A stretch of 64,000 bases of DNA from Gordionus sp. m RMFG-2023 (lineage: Eukaryota > Nematomorpha > Gordioida > Chordodea > Parachordodidae). Both the position numbers and the translations under genes were made by a program. Below, piece by piece: positions 24,273-36,900 of this stretch (position 1 is its first letter; each line of letters starts with the position of its first letter). A model generated the notes under the pieces. It saw only the letters and a program-made list of their open reading frames with translations. It was not told where the DNA came from and did not search any database. The stretch spans positions 38,851,366-38,915,365 of the forward strand of contig NC_088777.1 of the NCBI RefSeq assembly GCF_954871325.1, given 5' to 3'.

Positions 24273-24815
24273 CAGGATTACCAGGTCAAAATTTTCAAAT
24301 TGCTGGAGATGGTACTTTGCAGGTTAATATAAAAATTACCAAAACCTTAGTTATCCTATTAATTCTTACTTTATATAAATATTAACAACGGTAACGTTTT
24401 ATAATTTCAAAATAGGTTATATTTTATATTTAGTTTTAATTTCTACTTCTTTGTCTTCTAGTTACTTTATTTAATGATATACACAAAGACATATATGAAT
24501 GAATGATGTTGATTTATTATTGGATAAAAATAAAACATGATTAAGGTAAGGATAGAAGAAGGAAGTTTACAAACTAGACATGTTTTTTGAATAATTATTC
24601 AAAATTTATTTAAAAAATATAAAAATAATCAATTACTGTTTCTCAAAATTATTATTTATTTATTAAAAACGTTAAAATGTAAAAAAAAGTGTGCGGAAGA
24701 AATTTAAAAATTGCGGTAGATTTCCAATTGAGGTAGTTTTGCTGGAGTGGGATGTCTGCATGACTAAAAAATTGCGGGAGTCTCACGCTGATGGGGAGGG
24801 AGACTGACAACCCTG
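24273..24815 (-). mobile_element. internally deleted relative of the 17471 hAT element, about 543 bp
   Basis: Its right end, reversed (CAGGGTTGTCAG, then TGAGACTCCCGCAATTTTT), matches the left end of the 17471 element over about 350 bases. Its left end CAGGATTACCAGGTC matches the other terminus. No transposase remains. The 8-bp flanks do not match cleanly. Confidence 0.85.
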
Positions 24816-26510
24816 GGTGTTACCCGTTCTATATGTATATCTATTAATCTTTCATCCAGCTTAGGCTTCACCATTTTTAATATATCTTACTAACAAAGCT
24901 ATATTGATTTCAAAATATCATAATAAAGCATCTGTTAGATTTTTTTATAACCATATTTTTATTGGTTTCTAAAAGAATATTTATATTATTGTACTATAAT
25001 GGATTAGATTTAGAATATAATTTGGCATCTAATCCCTGTTTTGTTTTTCAAAAGAGAGAATTATTTTAAAAAAGTACCCCCTTTCAAATTTTAAAAAGTA
25101 GTTGCATCACCCGCGTCGTTTTATAATATGCAAACTTGGGTGAATCTAACTTGAATTCTTAGTTGGGCAAAGCTTAGTGCTTTAAACATTATTAAAAGGA
25201 TCAATGTATTACAGGATTTGATGAGCTGAGGTCCTCTAGGTAACTTTTTTTGTAAAGAATTTAATCATTGTTCAATTAAACCAATCTTTGGAAGAAATAA
25301 GAAATATATTAAGGATCTTAGACGAGATTCACAAGTATTTCAAAGGTGTTAAAAGATATGCAATGCTCTAAGCATGTCAGAGTAATGTACTGACAAAATT
25401 TTAACGATTTGTAAGCATTAAGAATACCACTCGGTAATATTATCCTATTTATTTAAATTTAAAGTGTTTATTTAATATATAATATATATAGAAATTGTGA
25501 TCTTCTAAGTTACAGACGGAATTAACCTTAACTGAGTAATGAGAAAAATAGGACATATTCTAAAACTTGTGCCAGTATATATTCTCTAAAATAGAAATCA
25601 GTACCACCGTTACTGAACTGAATGAGAGCCATTTTAAAAGTTTGAATTAGGTGGAATGACTTAAATAAAGTCAGGATAAATAAATGAAACTTATTCAATT
25701 GTGTAACGTGTTAATTGATCCTCCAAAATCTTCAACCCGGAGATCGGCTGAATAACCATTCGTGAGCTATAGGTAATATAGAAATGTTTTGGCACCTTTA
25801 GTAAATCTTAAATATGGGATTTTACATGTGTCTCATCATTTCCTTCTAATAAGAACATAAATCACGTACCCAAGCCGAAACATAAGAGATTAATAAATAC
25901 AAAGATTTCAACACTTTTATATTTATCTCAATAGTCATCTCCACAAACGCCCACTTACCGCCCTAAATTTTAAAATTTTTTAAACCATAGGCCTCAAAAT
26001 GAGACGTTCAACTAACGATGCTATCCTTTTTATCCGATAAAAAAAACTTGAAATATTCCGACACAACTACGTCTCCATTTTGGGAATGCAAATAGTCGAT
26101 ATTTACAATTGATGTTATAATATATATATAATTTTTATATAAGATAAAATATAAAAAAATATGTTTCCGGATTGGAACCGAAAACATTAAAACAATAAGT
26201 ATATATTAATCCGCTGGCTTATAGATTTGAAGTGACAATGTCAGCCTTTAAAGTAATTTTATGTTACATAAATATATTTATTATAAATTATAAATGATTA
26301 TATTATTAAAATAATATGGAAGACAAGATTTAATTATATATTCTATCATAAAAAATTTTTGCAATAAGTGGTATTTTTCTATTTTGTTTCAAAATCTTAA
26401 TATATATCTCATATTATAAAATTGTTTTAATATATATATATATATATATACAAAAATCAAATATTCAAATTTAAAGTAAGATAAAAATAAATATTTTTAT
26501 AGGAACAATA
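24816..26510. other. intergenic, no gene recognised
   Basis: AT-rich, with a (TA)10 tract at 26431-26450. No coding region was recognised. Confidence 0.5.
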
Positions 26511-27230
26511 ATAAATCGTTTAATTTGCAAAACTATATCTCCATTGCTGTTTAATATTGACATGAACAAAATTATAAAAGACACACTGGTGACTGCAAAT
26601 CTGTTAGAACTAAGGTCTAATCATTCGTATCATTTAGAGACTAGGGTGATATCCTATACGGATGACATAGCGATGATTACGAAAAGTTTGGATGAAGCCC
26701 AAAATTTGATATACTAAATTCCTTAAGCCTGGCCTGAATATTAATTTTAACAAAACAGTATTATAATGCTTTTGTGTTACTCAAAATGGTTAAGGTGATG
26801 AAATCCTTTAAATATCCTGGTGTAACCATTGGCAACAGAGGTGGTTGATAAGAGGATAAAATCCGTAAACATAATGCCAGGGCATCTTTTTATATTTTTC
26901 AAACTGTGGAAAATTAAAGAAATATTTGTGTTTATAAGACTCCGTTTTCAATTCAACCATCATTCAAATTCTCCTCTGGTGGAGACATCTAGTAGATTAC
27001 CAAAACAGAGACCAGAAAATTGCAAACGTTCGTAAATAAATGTCTAAGAACAATAAACGGCATCTTTTTTACCCTAATATTATTTAAAATGAAAATCTTT
27101 AGAAGAGATCAAACCTTTTACATGTGACATTAAAATGGAAGCCCCTTACTTTCTTTGCCCACACTTTGAGAGATCACAGTAACAATAGCCTGGTTATCGA
27201 CGCCATTAGCTGATTATACTCCTTTGAAGG
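26510..27230 (+). mobile_element. LINE (non-LTR retrotransposon) fragment, 3' half of reverse transcriptase
   Basis: Translated pieces match the order of LINE reverse transcriptases: PLLFNIDMNKIIK, SYTDDIAMITKSLDEAQNL (the YADD catalytic box, here YTDD), then a GVTIGNRGG block, LWKIKEI..RLRFQF, RKLQ/NKCLRTING-like text near 27020-27060, and a C-terminal domain to about 27230. Upstream reverse transcriptase and endonuclease are missing, as expected for a 5'-truncated LINE copy. Several frame changes and stops make it inactive. It belongs to a different family from the LINE at 44870-46610. Confidence 0.75.
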
Positions 27231-29200
27231 GAAAACATATCAAATGTATAAGACATTTTGGTTCTAAAAAGTTATGAAAGATATAATGGACCTAAACTTA
27301 ATTATGAAACAGTTCCTGAAATTAAATAAAAACAAAAGATCTCTAAAAATCAACCCTTTAACTCTTCCATTATACAGGTTTTAATCTTTCTTCTTTCTGA
27401 ACTCCGACTCTTATTTCATTGATACTAGCCCTTATTTCACTGATTTTTCTTCATTCTATGCTTTATGTTTACATTCAACAGGTACTAAACTTATCATAGA
27501 TATAAAGTATTTTAAAATTAAAATAGGCCCTTCCCTCGCCTATAAAGTAATTGAATACATCAATTCATGAGTGTGGGCAGTGTTTCTCTGCCCCTTTCCT
27601 TTTAATCAGCCCACAGACGTTTAAGCAATAGTTCTAGGACTATTGCGCATACAAGTACGAGCGGTTGCCCACAAACGTGTGAAGGGCTCCTCATTTTTTC
27701 CCCCTTAAATCAAATACCAAGTTTGATAGATTTGAGGAAAACCGAGCTTAGCTCTGTTGTATCCACAACTATAGGGCAAAACGTTTTAATTACGTATCAG
27801 AGATTAAAATTGCAATTTTTTTAGGTTGGTTATAAGAAAAATAGGTTTGTATAAAAAAAATTAAGTAATAAAATGTTTTGATTAATAAATTTTAACCTTT
27901 TCGAAATTCTATAAAGGTAATTCAAAATAATAGTTATATTAAACTTAAAATTTGTAATGCTTATAACATGCTTCCAAATTAGTTTTATTTTTTTTATGAA
28001 AATATATAAAATATTTCTTTATTGTAAAACAAAATGCTATTCACTTAAAACGTAATAACCTATAAATAAAATAATTATCTTCATAATCTTCGATGTTATA
28101 TTAATGTAAGTTGTATACTGATAAATAAAAAGATATAAGTTAATAAATAATACTAAGTTTAGGCCTCATTTATAGTAATGCGTTATATTTAAGCGTGGCC
28201 TTATTACAAAAATAAGTCAATGGTATAAATTTATAAATATGAAGCGTTATGATGATAACTCTATAATAAATTTGAAAAACATATGTTGCGATGCTTATAT
28301 AAAATATATGGATATGGTTATAAAAATAAGGTGACGGGGCTTCATTTACGGGTAGTAGGAGACACTCGCCACCCATTCCACGTGAGTATGTATGAGCCGG
28401 TTAATTAGGAAAAACTTAGGAATAAAACGCAAAATTATTTAATATTAAACGACACGTATTTTATAAAAAAAACTTTATTTAAATTATATCAAGTACAAAC
28501 AAATTAAATAATTAATCAAATTTATAAACCAAAAATATAAAATGATCATAAACATACAAAATAGTCCCTTTTATAGTGAAAATAAGAAGCGCAATTATAA
28601 ATTAAAATAAAATTGGCGTAAAGTAAAAAAAAAGGTTTTCGTGAAAGGGAGTTGTGTTAGTTTTATTTTACATAATTGTGGATAAAACTAACTTCCCTAC
28701 ACTTTTCGGAACACAAATTATATCTCCGGATTCACAACTATCTCCGGAATGTAATTATCTAATTTATAATTAATGAATACATCCAAAATGGGAAATATTA
28801 TCTCTACCAAGAAAATTTATAAGGATTTTCAATCTGACACAGGCGCGTACGCAGGAATTTGGTCTGGGGGGGGGGATAATAAATTTTTTTAAGAAATATT
28901 ATTGCGCATAAATTTATTAGGACTAATAACTTTTCTAATACACAATTTTAAATTAATGTGAATTATAAAAAAATTATATATATAAACCAGCATATAATAA
29001 ACTATAAAATAAATGTGAATTAAAAAATATTAAACGGATATAAATGGCGGCATTGAAAAACTATAAAATAAATGTGAATTATAAAATATAAAGTGAAAAT
29101 ATCCACCATATGAATCACTTAAATGAACCAAAATAGAAATTTGAATTTCTTGAGCCTTTAAAATTTATATATAAAGTATAAAAAATTTAAATGTTGGAAA
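27231..29200. other. intergenic with a dispersed repeat and a hairpin
   Basis: At 27600-27800 a stretch resembles 53950-54100 in the same orientation. At 28646-28698 an imperfect inverted repeat (GTTAGTTTTAT / ATAAAACTAAC) could form a hairpin. At 28848-28885, GGCGCGTACGCAGGAATTT plus a G run looks like a transposon end. No gene was recognised. Confidence 0.5.
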
Positions 29201-30540
29201 TATAAATTAATACACAAAAAGTTTCTTAGGAATAATTGTATTTTGTATGTTTTGAGCTAATTTTTCAATTATCTCATCCTAGCTTGGCGTTATATTCCTA
29301 TGAATATTCAAAAGATCCAAACCATTCAATCTACTTTCAGAAGTTTTACTTCATAGGTATGTTTTTCAGAGACTTACAGGTCCGACCCGGGCCGAGCCCA
29401 AATTTTTTTTAAAAAAAACACACGGACTCGGCCTGATTTTTTTTTAAAAAAAATATCCGGGCCGGGCTATATATTTTAACCAAATATTTGAAATTGCCAT
29501 TATTTGCTATAAAAATTAAAAATAAATATAATGCATTTTAGAAAAATTCGGGTCGGGCCTGAATTCAAAAAAGCCGGACCGGGCCTGAAAATATTAAAAC
29601 CCGGGCAGGGCGGAAAAAAATTTTGAAAAAAAAATCCGGGCCGTGCCCTGCAAAAGGTACTTCTGCAGGGCTCTGTTATTCTTCTTAAAAAAGAGAGTGT
29701 TCTCTCATTAGTTTACTAATGGGAAGAGTTGCTAATATATATAAACCCTTTTAATACATTGGGAATATAATCAAAAATGTGTTTAAAATAATGCAGAGCA
29801 TCCATAACATTTTTTGGGACTATATCAACCATAGTTAATCTTATAAAAGTTATTCAGCTAATAAGGCAACATAAGATACTTTAACATCTTAATGATAAAA
29901 ATCTAACAATTATTTTTTTTTCTATCACAATCTGAAAAAGGTTGGGAAGGCTTTTGTGAAAGTAATATTTGCAGATTGGTAAGTGCTGCATGATGAATTA
30001 AAAACCATTCATTTATTTGGGTTATAAATGTATCTGTATCTCGGATATACTCGTCTACTATTCCTATATTAATGTTTTAACGATGAGCTTGCCTTGCTAC
30101 AAGTCGAGGGAGACAAATATTAAACACGTATAGCTCTGCCTTTGACTCATAATAATATATAAAATATGAAATTCTTCATCAACATTAGCTCTAATTTCCT
30201 TGAGTTCTAATAAAATGCTCTCCGCTATTCTCATCTTCTTAATCAAGTAAATGTCATGTTTTTGAAAAGTATTACATAAAATAGTTGTATAATTAAATAA
30301 TACATTCTAATGAGAAAAAAATTTAAAATAAGTATTGAATCCAATAATTTTCTTGCTTCTGAGGAAATATTTCTTTCAAACCATTATGATATTTCAGTAA
30401 TAGCATTAGTAATCGGCTCTTCTAACTCCATAAAAGCTATTACTGCTTGATGGCGGAGACTCGATCTCGTTGGACAAGCTTGCAATTTCTTTCTCCCTGT
30501 TAGACAAGGAGTTTAAGAGATAATTATTTTATGATTAGAA
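29200..30540 (-). pseudogene. hAT transposase fossil (ZMYM1 / 52-kDa-repressor-like)
   Basis: Minus-strand pieces in order from high to low coordinates: RHQAVIAFMELEEPITNAI and SSEARKLLDSILILNFF (30300-30480), PRLVARQAHR (near 30090-30120), LATLPISKLMREHSLFLRR (near 29690-29740), SESRLNGLDLLNIHRNI (near 29300-29340). These follow the C-terminal half of ZMYM1-like hAT transposases, whose end normally reads LP..T..AERSFS.LRR.KTYLRS.M..RLNGLALL. A MITE at 29366-29675 sits between the LRR and TYL residues. Frames are broken in several places. Confidence 0.8.
29366..29675. mobile_element. CAGAGACCTGCAG-family MITE inserted in a hAT fossil
   Basis: The ends are CAGAGACTTACAGGTCC and, reversed, CAGAGCCCTGCAG. 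The inside is GC blocks such as CCCGGGCCGAGCCC separated by long A or T runs. It splits the ZMYM1-like transposase, so it is younger than that copy. No 8-bp flank duplication is evident at this copy. Confidence 0.8.
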
Positions 30541-30982
30541 ATTTAGATAAACATTTAATATTTGGAAATAATAGGTAAATATTACGCCAAGGAATGAGAT
30601 AAGAATAAATATTAACAAATATAAATTAATATTAATAATAATATTTTGAAAAATATAATCCGGCATCTGCATATCCATATCAATATGTATGCTGCAAAAC
30701 GAATCTATATAATTGAAAAATATTGATAAACTTTATTATATATGATGATTTTATTATATTTCAATTTAGAAAATTGAGAACTGATGGCCGTACCTACACG
30801 TCATTGTAGCTGTAATCTGTCTGGTGATCTAATTTTTAAATATGACAAGTTAATAATAAATGATAGGTGTACGTTATCCTTTACATTATTTCTAAAACAT
30901 GCTTTCACGATTGGTAAGATTAATTGATGAAACCCAAATATCGTTATAATATAATAAACAATATAAGCAAAAAATTAACTTT
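30541..30982 (+). other. upstream region of MYG1
   Basis: AT-rich sequence between the hAT fossil and the MYG1 start codon. It should contain the promoter and 5' leader, but no specific element can be named. Confidence 0.4.
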
Positions 30983-33900
30983 ATGGTTAAATTGTATGAA
31001 AAAATAGGCACACATGATGGTAAATTTCATTGCGATGAAGTTTTGGCTTGTTATTTACTAAAATGTCTTCCTGAATTTAAATCGGCCTATATAATAAGGT
31101 TAGTTTATTTTTATAATTTAAATTGGTCTATGTAATAAGGTTAGTTTATTTTTATAATTATATCATATTTTCTTAATCAGGTCAAGAGACACCCAACTTT
31201 TAGAAAAATGTGATGTTGTGGTTGATGTTGGTGGGGTTTATGACTATGACAAATTAAGATTTGACCATCACCAAAAGTATAATATGCTCAAAAAATACAT
31301 CAGTTATATATAATATTTTTACATACCAGATATATAATAACTAGTAAATGAAAGTTAAAACACTAAATAGGCGTCTCAATCTAAATTACACTTAATATTC
31401 AATATATTTTTACTGAATATTTATCAATATTTAATATTGCTTATTACAAGAAGTTTTATTCAAATAATATTTTTTACAATTAATGAGTTCACTATAAGAA
31501 TAATATGAAAACGAGCACAGATAAAACAATATAAATCAGTTTACAACTTTTATTTAATATAATTAATTATGCTTTATAGATATTTAAAATTAATCCTAAA
31601 TCAGAGATCAGCATAACCCTTAAAATATTGGCAGAACTCTAATATTAAATGCAAGGAAGTAGCTTAAAATGATATCTAACTTGTAAGATCATTTACACAT
31701 TGGAAGTTTTGTTTTATCAATTATATATTTATACTTTTTATAATTTATAATAAATTTTCCAATAGGCAACTTGCGGTCTATGTTTAGCAATTAAATTTTT
31801 AAAATTGTTTAAAACCATAATGCTAATTTATGATTTTTCATTCAAAAAAATAATTATATTAAAGACCTGCAGATGTAGCATTTGCACAGCCTGGCCTGGA
31901 TTTTTTTCAAAAATTTTTTACGGCCCAGCCAGGGTTTTATTTTTTAAGGCCTGGCCCAGCTTTTTATAAAAAAAAAATTTTTAGGCCCGGCTTTTAAAAA
32001 AAATATATTATACTTATTTTTGAATTTTATAGCTAAAAATGGCGATTTAAAATATTTAGTTTTTAAATATACAACCCAGCCCTGATTTTTTTTAAAAAAA
32101 TTTAAGGAAAAATAAAATATGGTCCGACCCTAAACCCAGGCTTATCCGGGCCTGCAGGTCTCTGAATTATACCTAAAACCAGGTTAAAAAAATTTGCCTC
32201 ATCAATCTATGAAAATACTTTTACAGGATAGGCTAAAAATATCAGAGACATGCAGAGGTACCATTTGCACAACCCAATTTTTATCAGCCTAGGCCGAGTT
32301 ATATTTTCAGGCCTGGCTGGCCCTGATTTTTTTAAAAAAAATTCTCTAGCCCTGCTAATTTTTTTAAAAAATATTTTTTTAATTTTTATGGCTAATATTG
32401 ACGATTTAAAATATAGCCCTGGTATATTTAAAAAAATTTAGGCTGGGCCTATGGTATCTGAAAAATATATGAACTGGGTTGAAAAACTTTTTTTTATAGA
32501 TCTTCACAGTTTTGGTTGGGATGTTCAAAATTCTAATATATATAACATTAGGAGATTATTAGGTTATTTATCAAAATCGAAGAGTGATTCAAAATATTTA
32601 TTCCCTCTCTTTCACATGGCTTAAAAAATAAAGAGAGGAAAATAATTATTTGATAAAATAGTAAACCAGGTTTGTATAAAATAAAATAATTGTTATAAAA
32701 TAATATATCTAAAATTAGAGCAAAGTTGCACTGTTATCACTTTTTGGCAGATTATCGATACCAGCAGGATATTGGCCAACACCACCGATACCAACAATAC
32801 CAAAAAATTTTTTTTATTATATGTAGTCTTTTTTAATTTTTTTATTAAAATTAAAGAAAAATTAAAACCACCTTCTTTCTTTCTTATTGCTTTGGTAATT
32901 TTATAATTTTTTATTAATTTATGGCTTATTTAGTCGAAAATTTTCTTATAATAGTTTTTGTAGGTTACACAATTTATTCGAGTATCCTGGTATCGATAAG
33001 AATTGAAGTATTCTTTCGATATCGTCATTTGATACAAAGTATTGGTATCGATGCATCTCTAGTTTAGCATAATTACTGTTCCAAATTATAACTATCTTCA
33101 CATTGCATTGAAACACAAATAAGGCATTCAAAGGATATTGTTCAAATTGACGCGATTTGTAGCGTTAAAAATGGGCCTCTAAGAACTCTAATCGAATATT
33201 TAGTATTTATTTTTGTACAAATCGAATAATATAATTTATTTTTTTAAAAAAAGTTACATTATATTGCAAAATTGAAATAATAAGGGCGCGTTTAAAATCA
33301 AAATTTTATTTAAAAAAAAAATTTATATAATGAAATTTTAGAAATCATATTGGGACACATAATATATAAATGTGAGAATCATTTTTTTGACTGCACCACC
33401 CTAAGAATAATCAATTGTAATTTGTTTCAAAATGAATTTATAAAAAAAAGACAAGGTTTTCCTAATTGTTTCTTCTTTTATAGATATGCTATTCGTAATC
33501 AATGCCTATAAAAATAGACGCTCACAGGATGTAAAAGAACGCTATTATATTATCTTTTCTCAAACTAATTGCATGATTTTACAATTTACATGAGTTTCAA
33601 TTTAGTTTTAGGAATAAACAAGAAGTCGCTATAACAATCTTAAAAAATATATTACCGCATGTGCCAGAAAAAAATAAAATATTTGATTAGAGGGGCTTTA
33701 ATTTTACTCTTTTTTAAAACGAATATTTGCAAATAATTCTAAAGCGAATAATTGGAATATTAATAATTTTCAAAAATTTACGAATAATACATAATTTAGA
33801 TTTATAATTCGCAAAATTTTTTAAAGTTATTATTCGTATTCGATTCCAATTTTTGAATCGAATAACATTATCGAATAATTTTCGATAGGCTTAATTAAAT

Positions 33901-36900
33901 TACACATTAGTATTACAAATAAGTTTGAGTTATTTTTGAATAATTTTCATTCTTTCTAATATTAAAAATAACCAAATGAATAATAATTTCTACATTAAAG
34001 TAAGCAATTTTTGTTTAGATAAAATTTTTAGACCATCTTGGGCTGATTATTTGCAATTTTATATATTTCTACCAACAAGAGTTATATGGAATCAAGAATA
34101 TAAGAACTTCTATAAACGGATTCACTAAAATAGATTATGATGCTTCCAAATTGAGATTTACCCTGCGACTCAAAAGAAGTTTAAAAAAATTTCGTAGCCC
34201 TTTTGACGAAATTAAATTTAAAAAATTTGCAAATTGAATTTTAACTTTTTCAACAAATAACAAAAAGGTTTATTTATCTAAGAAAGGAAAGTCAATCATT
34301 ATCTAGAAATAGTTTATCGGAATATATAAAAGAGTGATTTGAACTCAGTTCAATTATATCATATCAGAATGAATGAGAACATTAGCATATCTTTTTTACT
34401 ATATTTTCATATAGTCCCATGATCTCAAAATCACGCATTCATGATAAGTGTGTGCTGTACATATGGAAGAAAGCAAAAAATTTACACATACCAAAACTGC
34501 AAAAACCTGGGAAATGTCGTTTAATAAGATAGCCTTTTTCTAACAATCCATAGTTAGATCGTTGATCCTTATCCCAAAAATTTTTTCCTCTTCTAATTTG
34601 AGTCTATCCTATCCCAGTGATTATTTTTTTAGAGATTAATCCAAGCAGACTTAGAAAGTCCAAACCTGATCCGAAATATTTTACAAAAAAATATTATGGG
34701 GAAATTTTGTTTATTTATTATAAATTAAACAAATAAAATTGTAAAATCATTTTAAAAATTAAAAAAGAAAATTAGGAAAGAAATATAATTTAATTGCGAA
34801 GCTCTGGCCAACCTAATCCATCTATTCTCCCGATCTAAGTAAGGGGGATTGGAAAGATATGTGTAGAGTTTTATTAAATCTTTAAGGGGAAATAAAATCA
34901 TTTAAGATAAATGGCGAAACTCGAAAATTTGGAATCTTAATTATTTGATTTGGCACTTAGAATGCTAAACGTTTAATCTTAAATACGCTCAAAGCTAAAA
35001 ATGGACATAACTAGTAAATTTACTTCTCGTGAAAGGAGGATATTATTATTCTCCTAGAAAAGGATAAGGTTATAATTGATTGTAACAGTGAAGTGTGTTA
35101 GGATTAATATATATTAACGGGTTTTATTGCATTTAAATAAATATATTATTCGTTACACTATAAGATGTTACAAGACTTAAAATTCAATTTTAATATCTGG
35201 TCCAATAATTTTTTTTTACTGATTATGGGCATTCTAAGTTTTTTGACTTAAATTGTTTATTCGGGTCATATCTAAAATAACGTTTTAAAAAAGTTCATGA
35301 ATTTATAATAACTAGTAATATTGTTATATTTAATGAAAAAAAGATCTTTTGACAAAACGTTACAATCCATCAAAGATAATGCACTTTTTGATAAGATAAA
35401 GTTAAGTAGCGCCGGGCTAGTGTACGCTCATTTTGGCGAAAAAGTGATTCGTGAATCCTTAAAACGTTGCTCGAGTAGCCATTCGACGACCAATTTGAAC
35501 GAGAGTCTTATTAGTTATATTTACCTGAAGGTTTACGAAAATTTCATTCAAGAAATCGATGCCATCGATAATGGGATCGATGTTACCGAAACTAACGAAA
35601 TTAAAAAGTAGAATGTTTATTATTATTATATAAAATAGTTGAAAAAAAGAAGAAAATTTATTAAAATCTATAATTTTTTTTAATAACAAGGTACAAGATA
35701 TCGACAAATCTTAGTTCACGAGTTTCTCATTTAAATCCAGCTTGGAACGATTTAACCACTCCTGCAGACGTAATTCCAATTTAACAAATTGTATTTTTAT
35801 TATTGCAGGGATCTAACTCCACTAAAATAAAATTTATATTGTAAACGAGATTTTTAAAAGAGCCAGAACTATATCTTATTACATAAAAGATATATTTGGA
35901 ATCTAAATTTCAGCTCAATTTTCAACAAAGGTGGAGTTAGAACCAAACCATATAATAGATGTATTTTTTAAGAATGTAATTTTTTGTAAATCTGAACTCA
36001 AATTTGTAATAACTAAAAAAGCATTTTATTATTAAAAAAATAAAACTATTCATAAAAATTCTCTGTTTTCAGTAATTATTCAATTATAAACCTCAGTTAT
36101 ATTTAACGAAAATATAATAAAACTATAAGGTTGATAATCTTTAAAATATTTTATGTTAATACATAACATCTATCCTTAACCTGAATGGTTTGGTCCTTAC
36201 TCTCAAGGGGTATTGCTACTCATCTCTACTTCAGTTCCTGACTCCGCTATTTTTGACAGGTTGTTGACGTTTTCCTTTTTCTCACTCTCCTTTGTGCTCA
36301 TCTCTGTTCTCTTCATTTAAGATATCTTAGTTCACTCATCTAAGTCTTCGTTTAATATATCGTCGGTTCTTTTCCATAATTGAACCATATGTCGTATTAC
36401 CGTTTTCCCTTTTACTTCATATTATAAAGGTCCTAATACTCTCATAATAATTGATTTAATCATTAATAATATTTTTGGTGGAATTTGTTTATTTTCTGCT
36501 CGAGGTGTATTTCGATGGTTTTTAGTGTACCTTGGTTCATGCTATGCTTATATGTTCTATTTGTTCCCGCATACCTTTGGTTTGTAGATGATATGGACTT
36601 ACATGAACTAATTGAATTCAATTCATTTCCAAATTGAATTCTTTACTACTGAATTGTGGCCCATTATCGGAAGCTATTATCTTTGGAATTTATAAACTGG
36701 CAAGATATTTATTAATACTTTAATCGTGCTTTCGATGCTTGTATTATTCTTTGGGAATATTTATTACCAGCGATTGCTAGCAACTATCACTACTAACCAA
36801 TAATGATATTGAAATGGTCTAGCATAATCAATATGCAATCGGTGTCATGCCATCGGTGGTTTTGACCAAATTGACATCCTTGACGGCATATCGTGCTGTT

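Larger units (their letters stand above)
31277..35343 (+). other. MYG1 intron 2 (4.1 kb)
   Basis: It contains two MITE copies (31860-32164 and 32243-32461) and otherwise AT-rich sequence with no recognised gene. It ends in an unusual acceptor, GAAAAAAAG. Confidence 0.8.
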
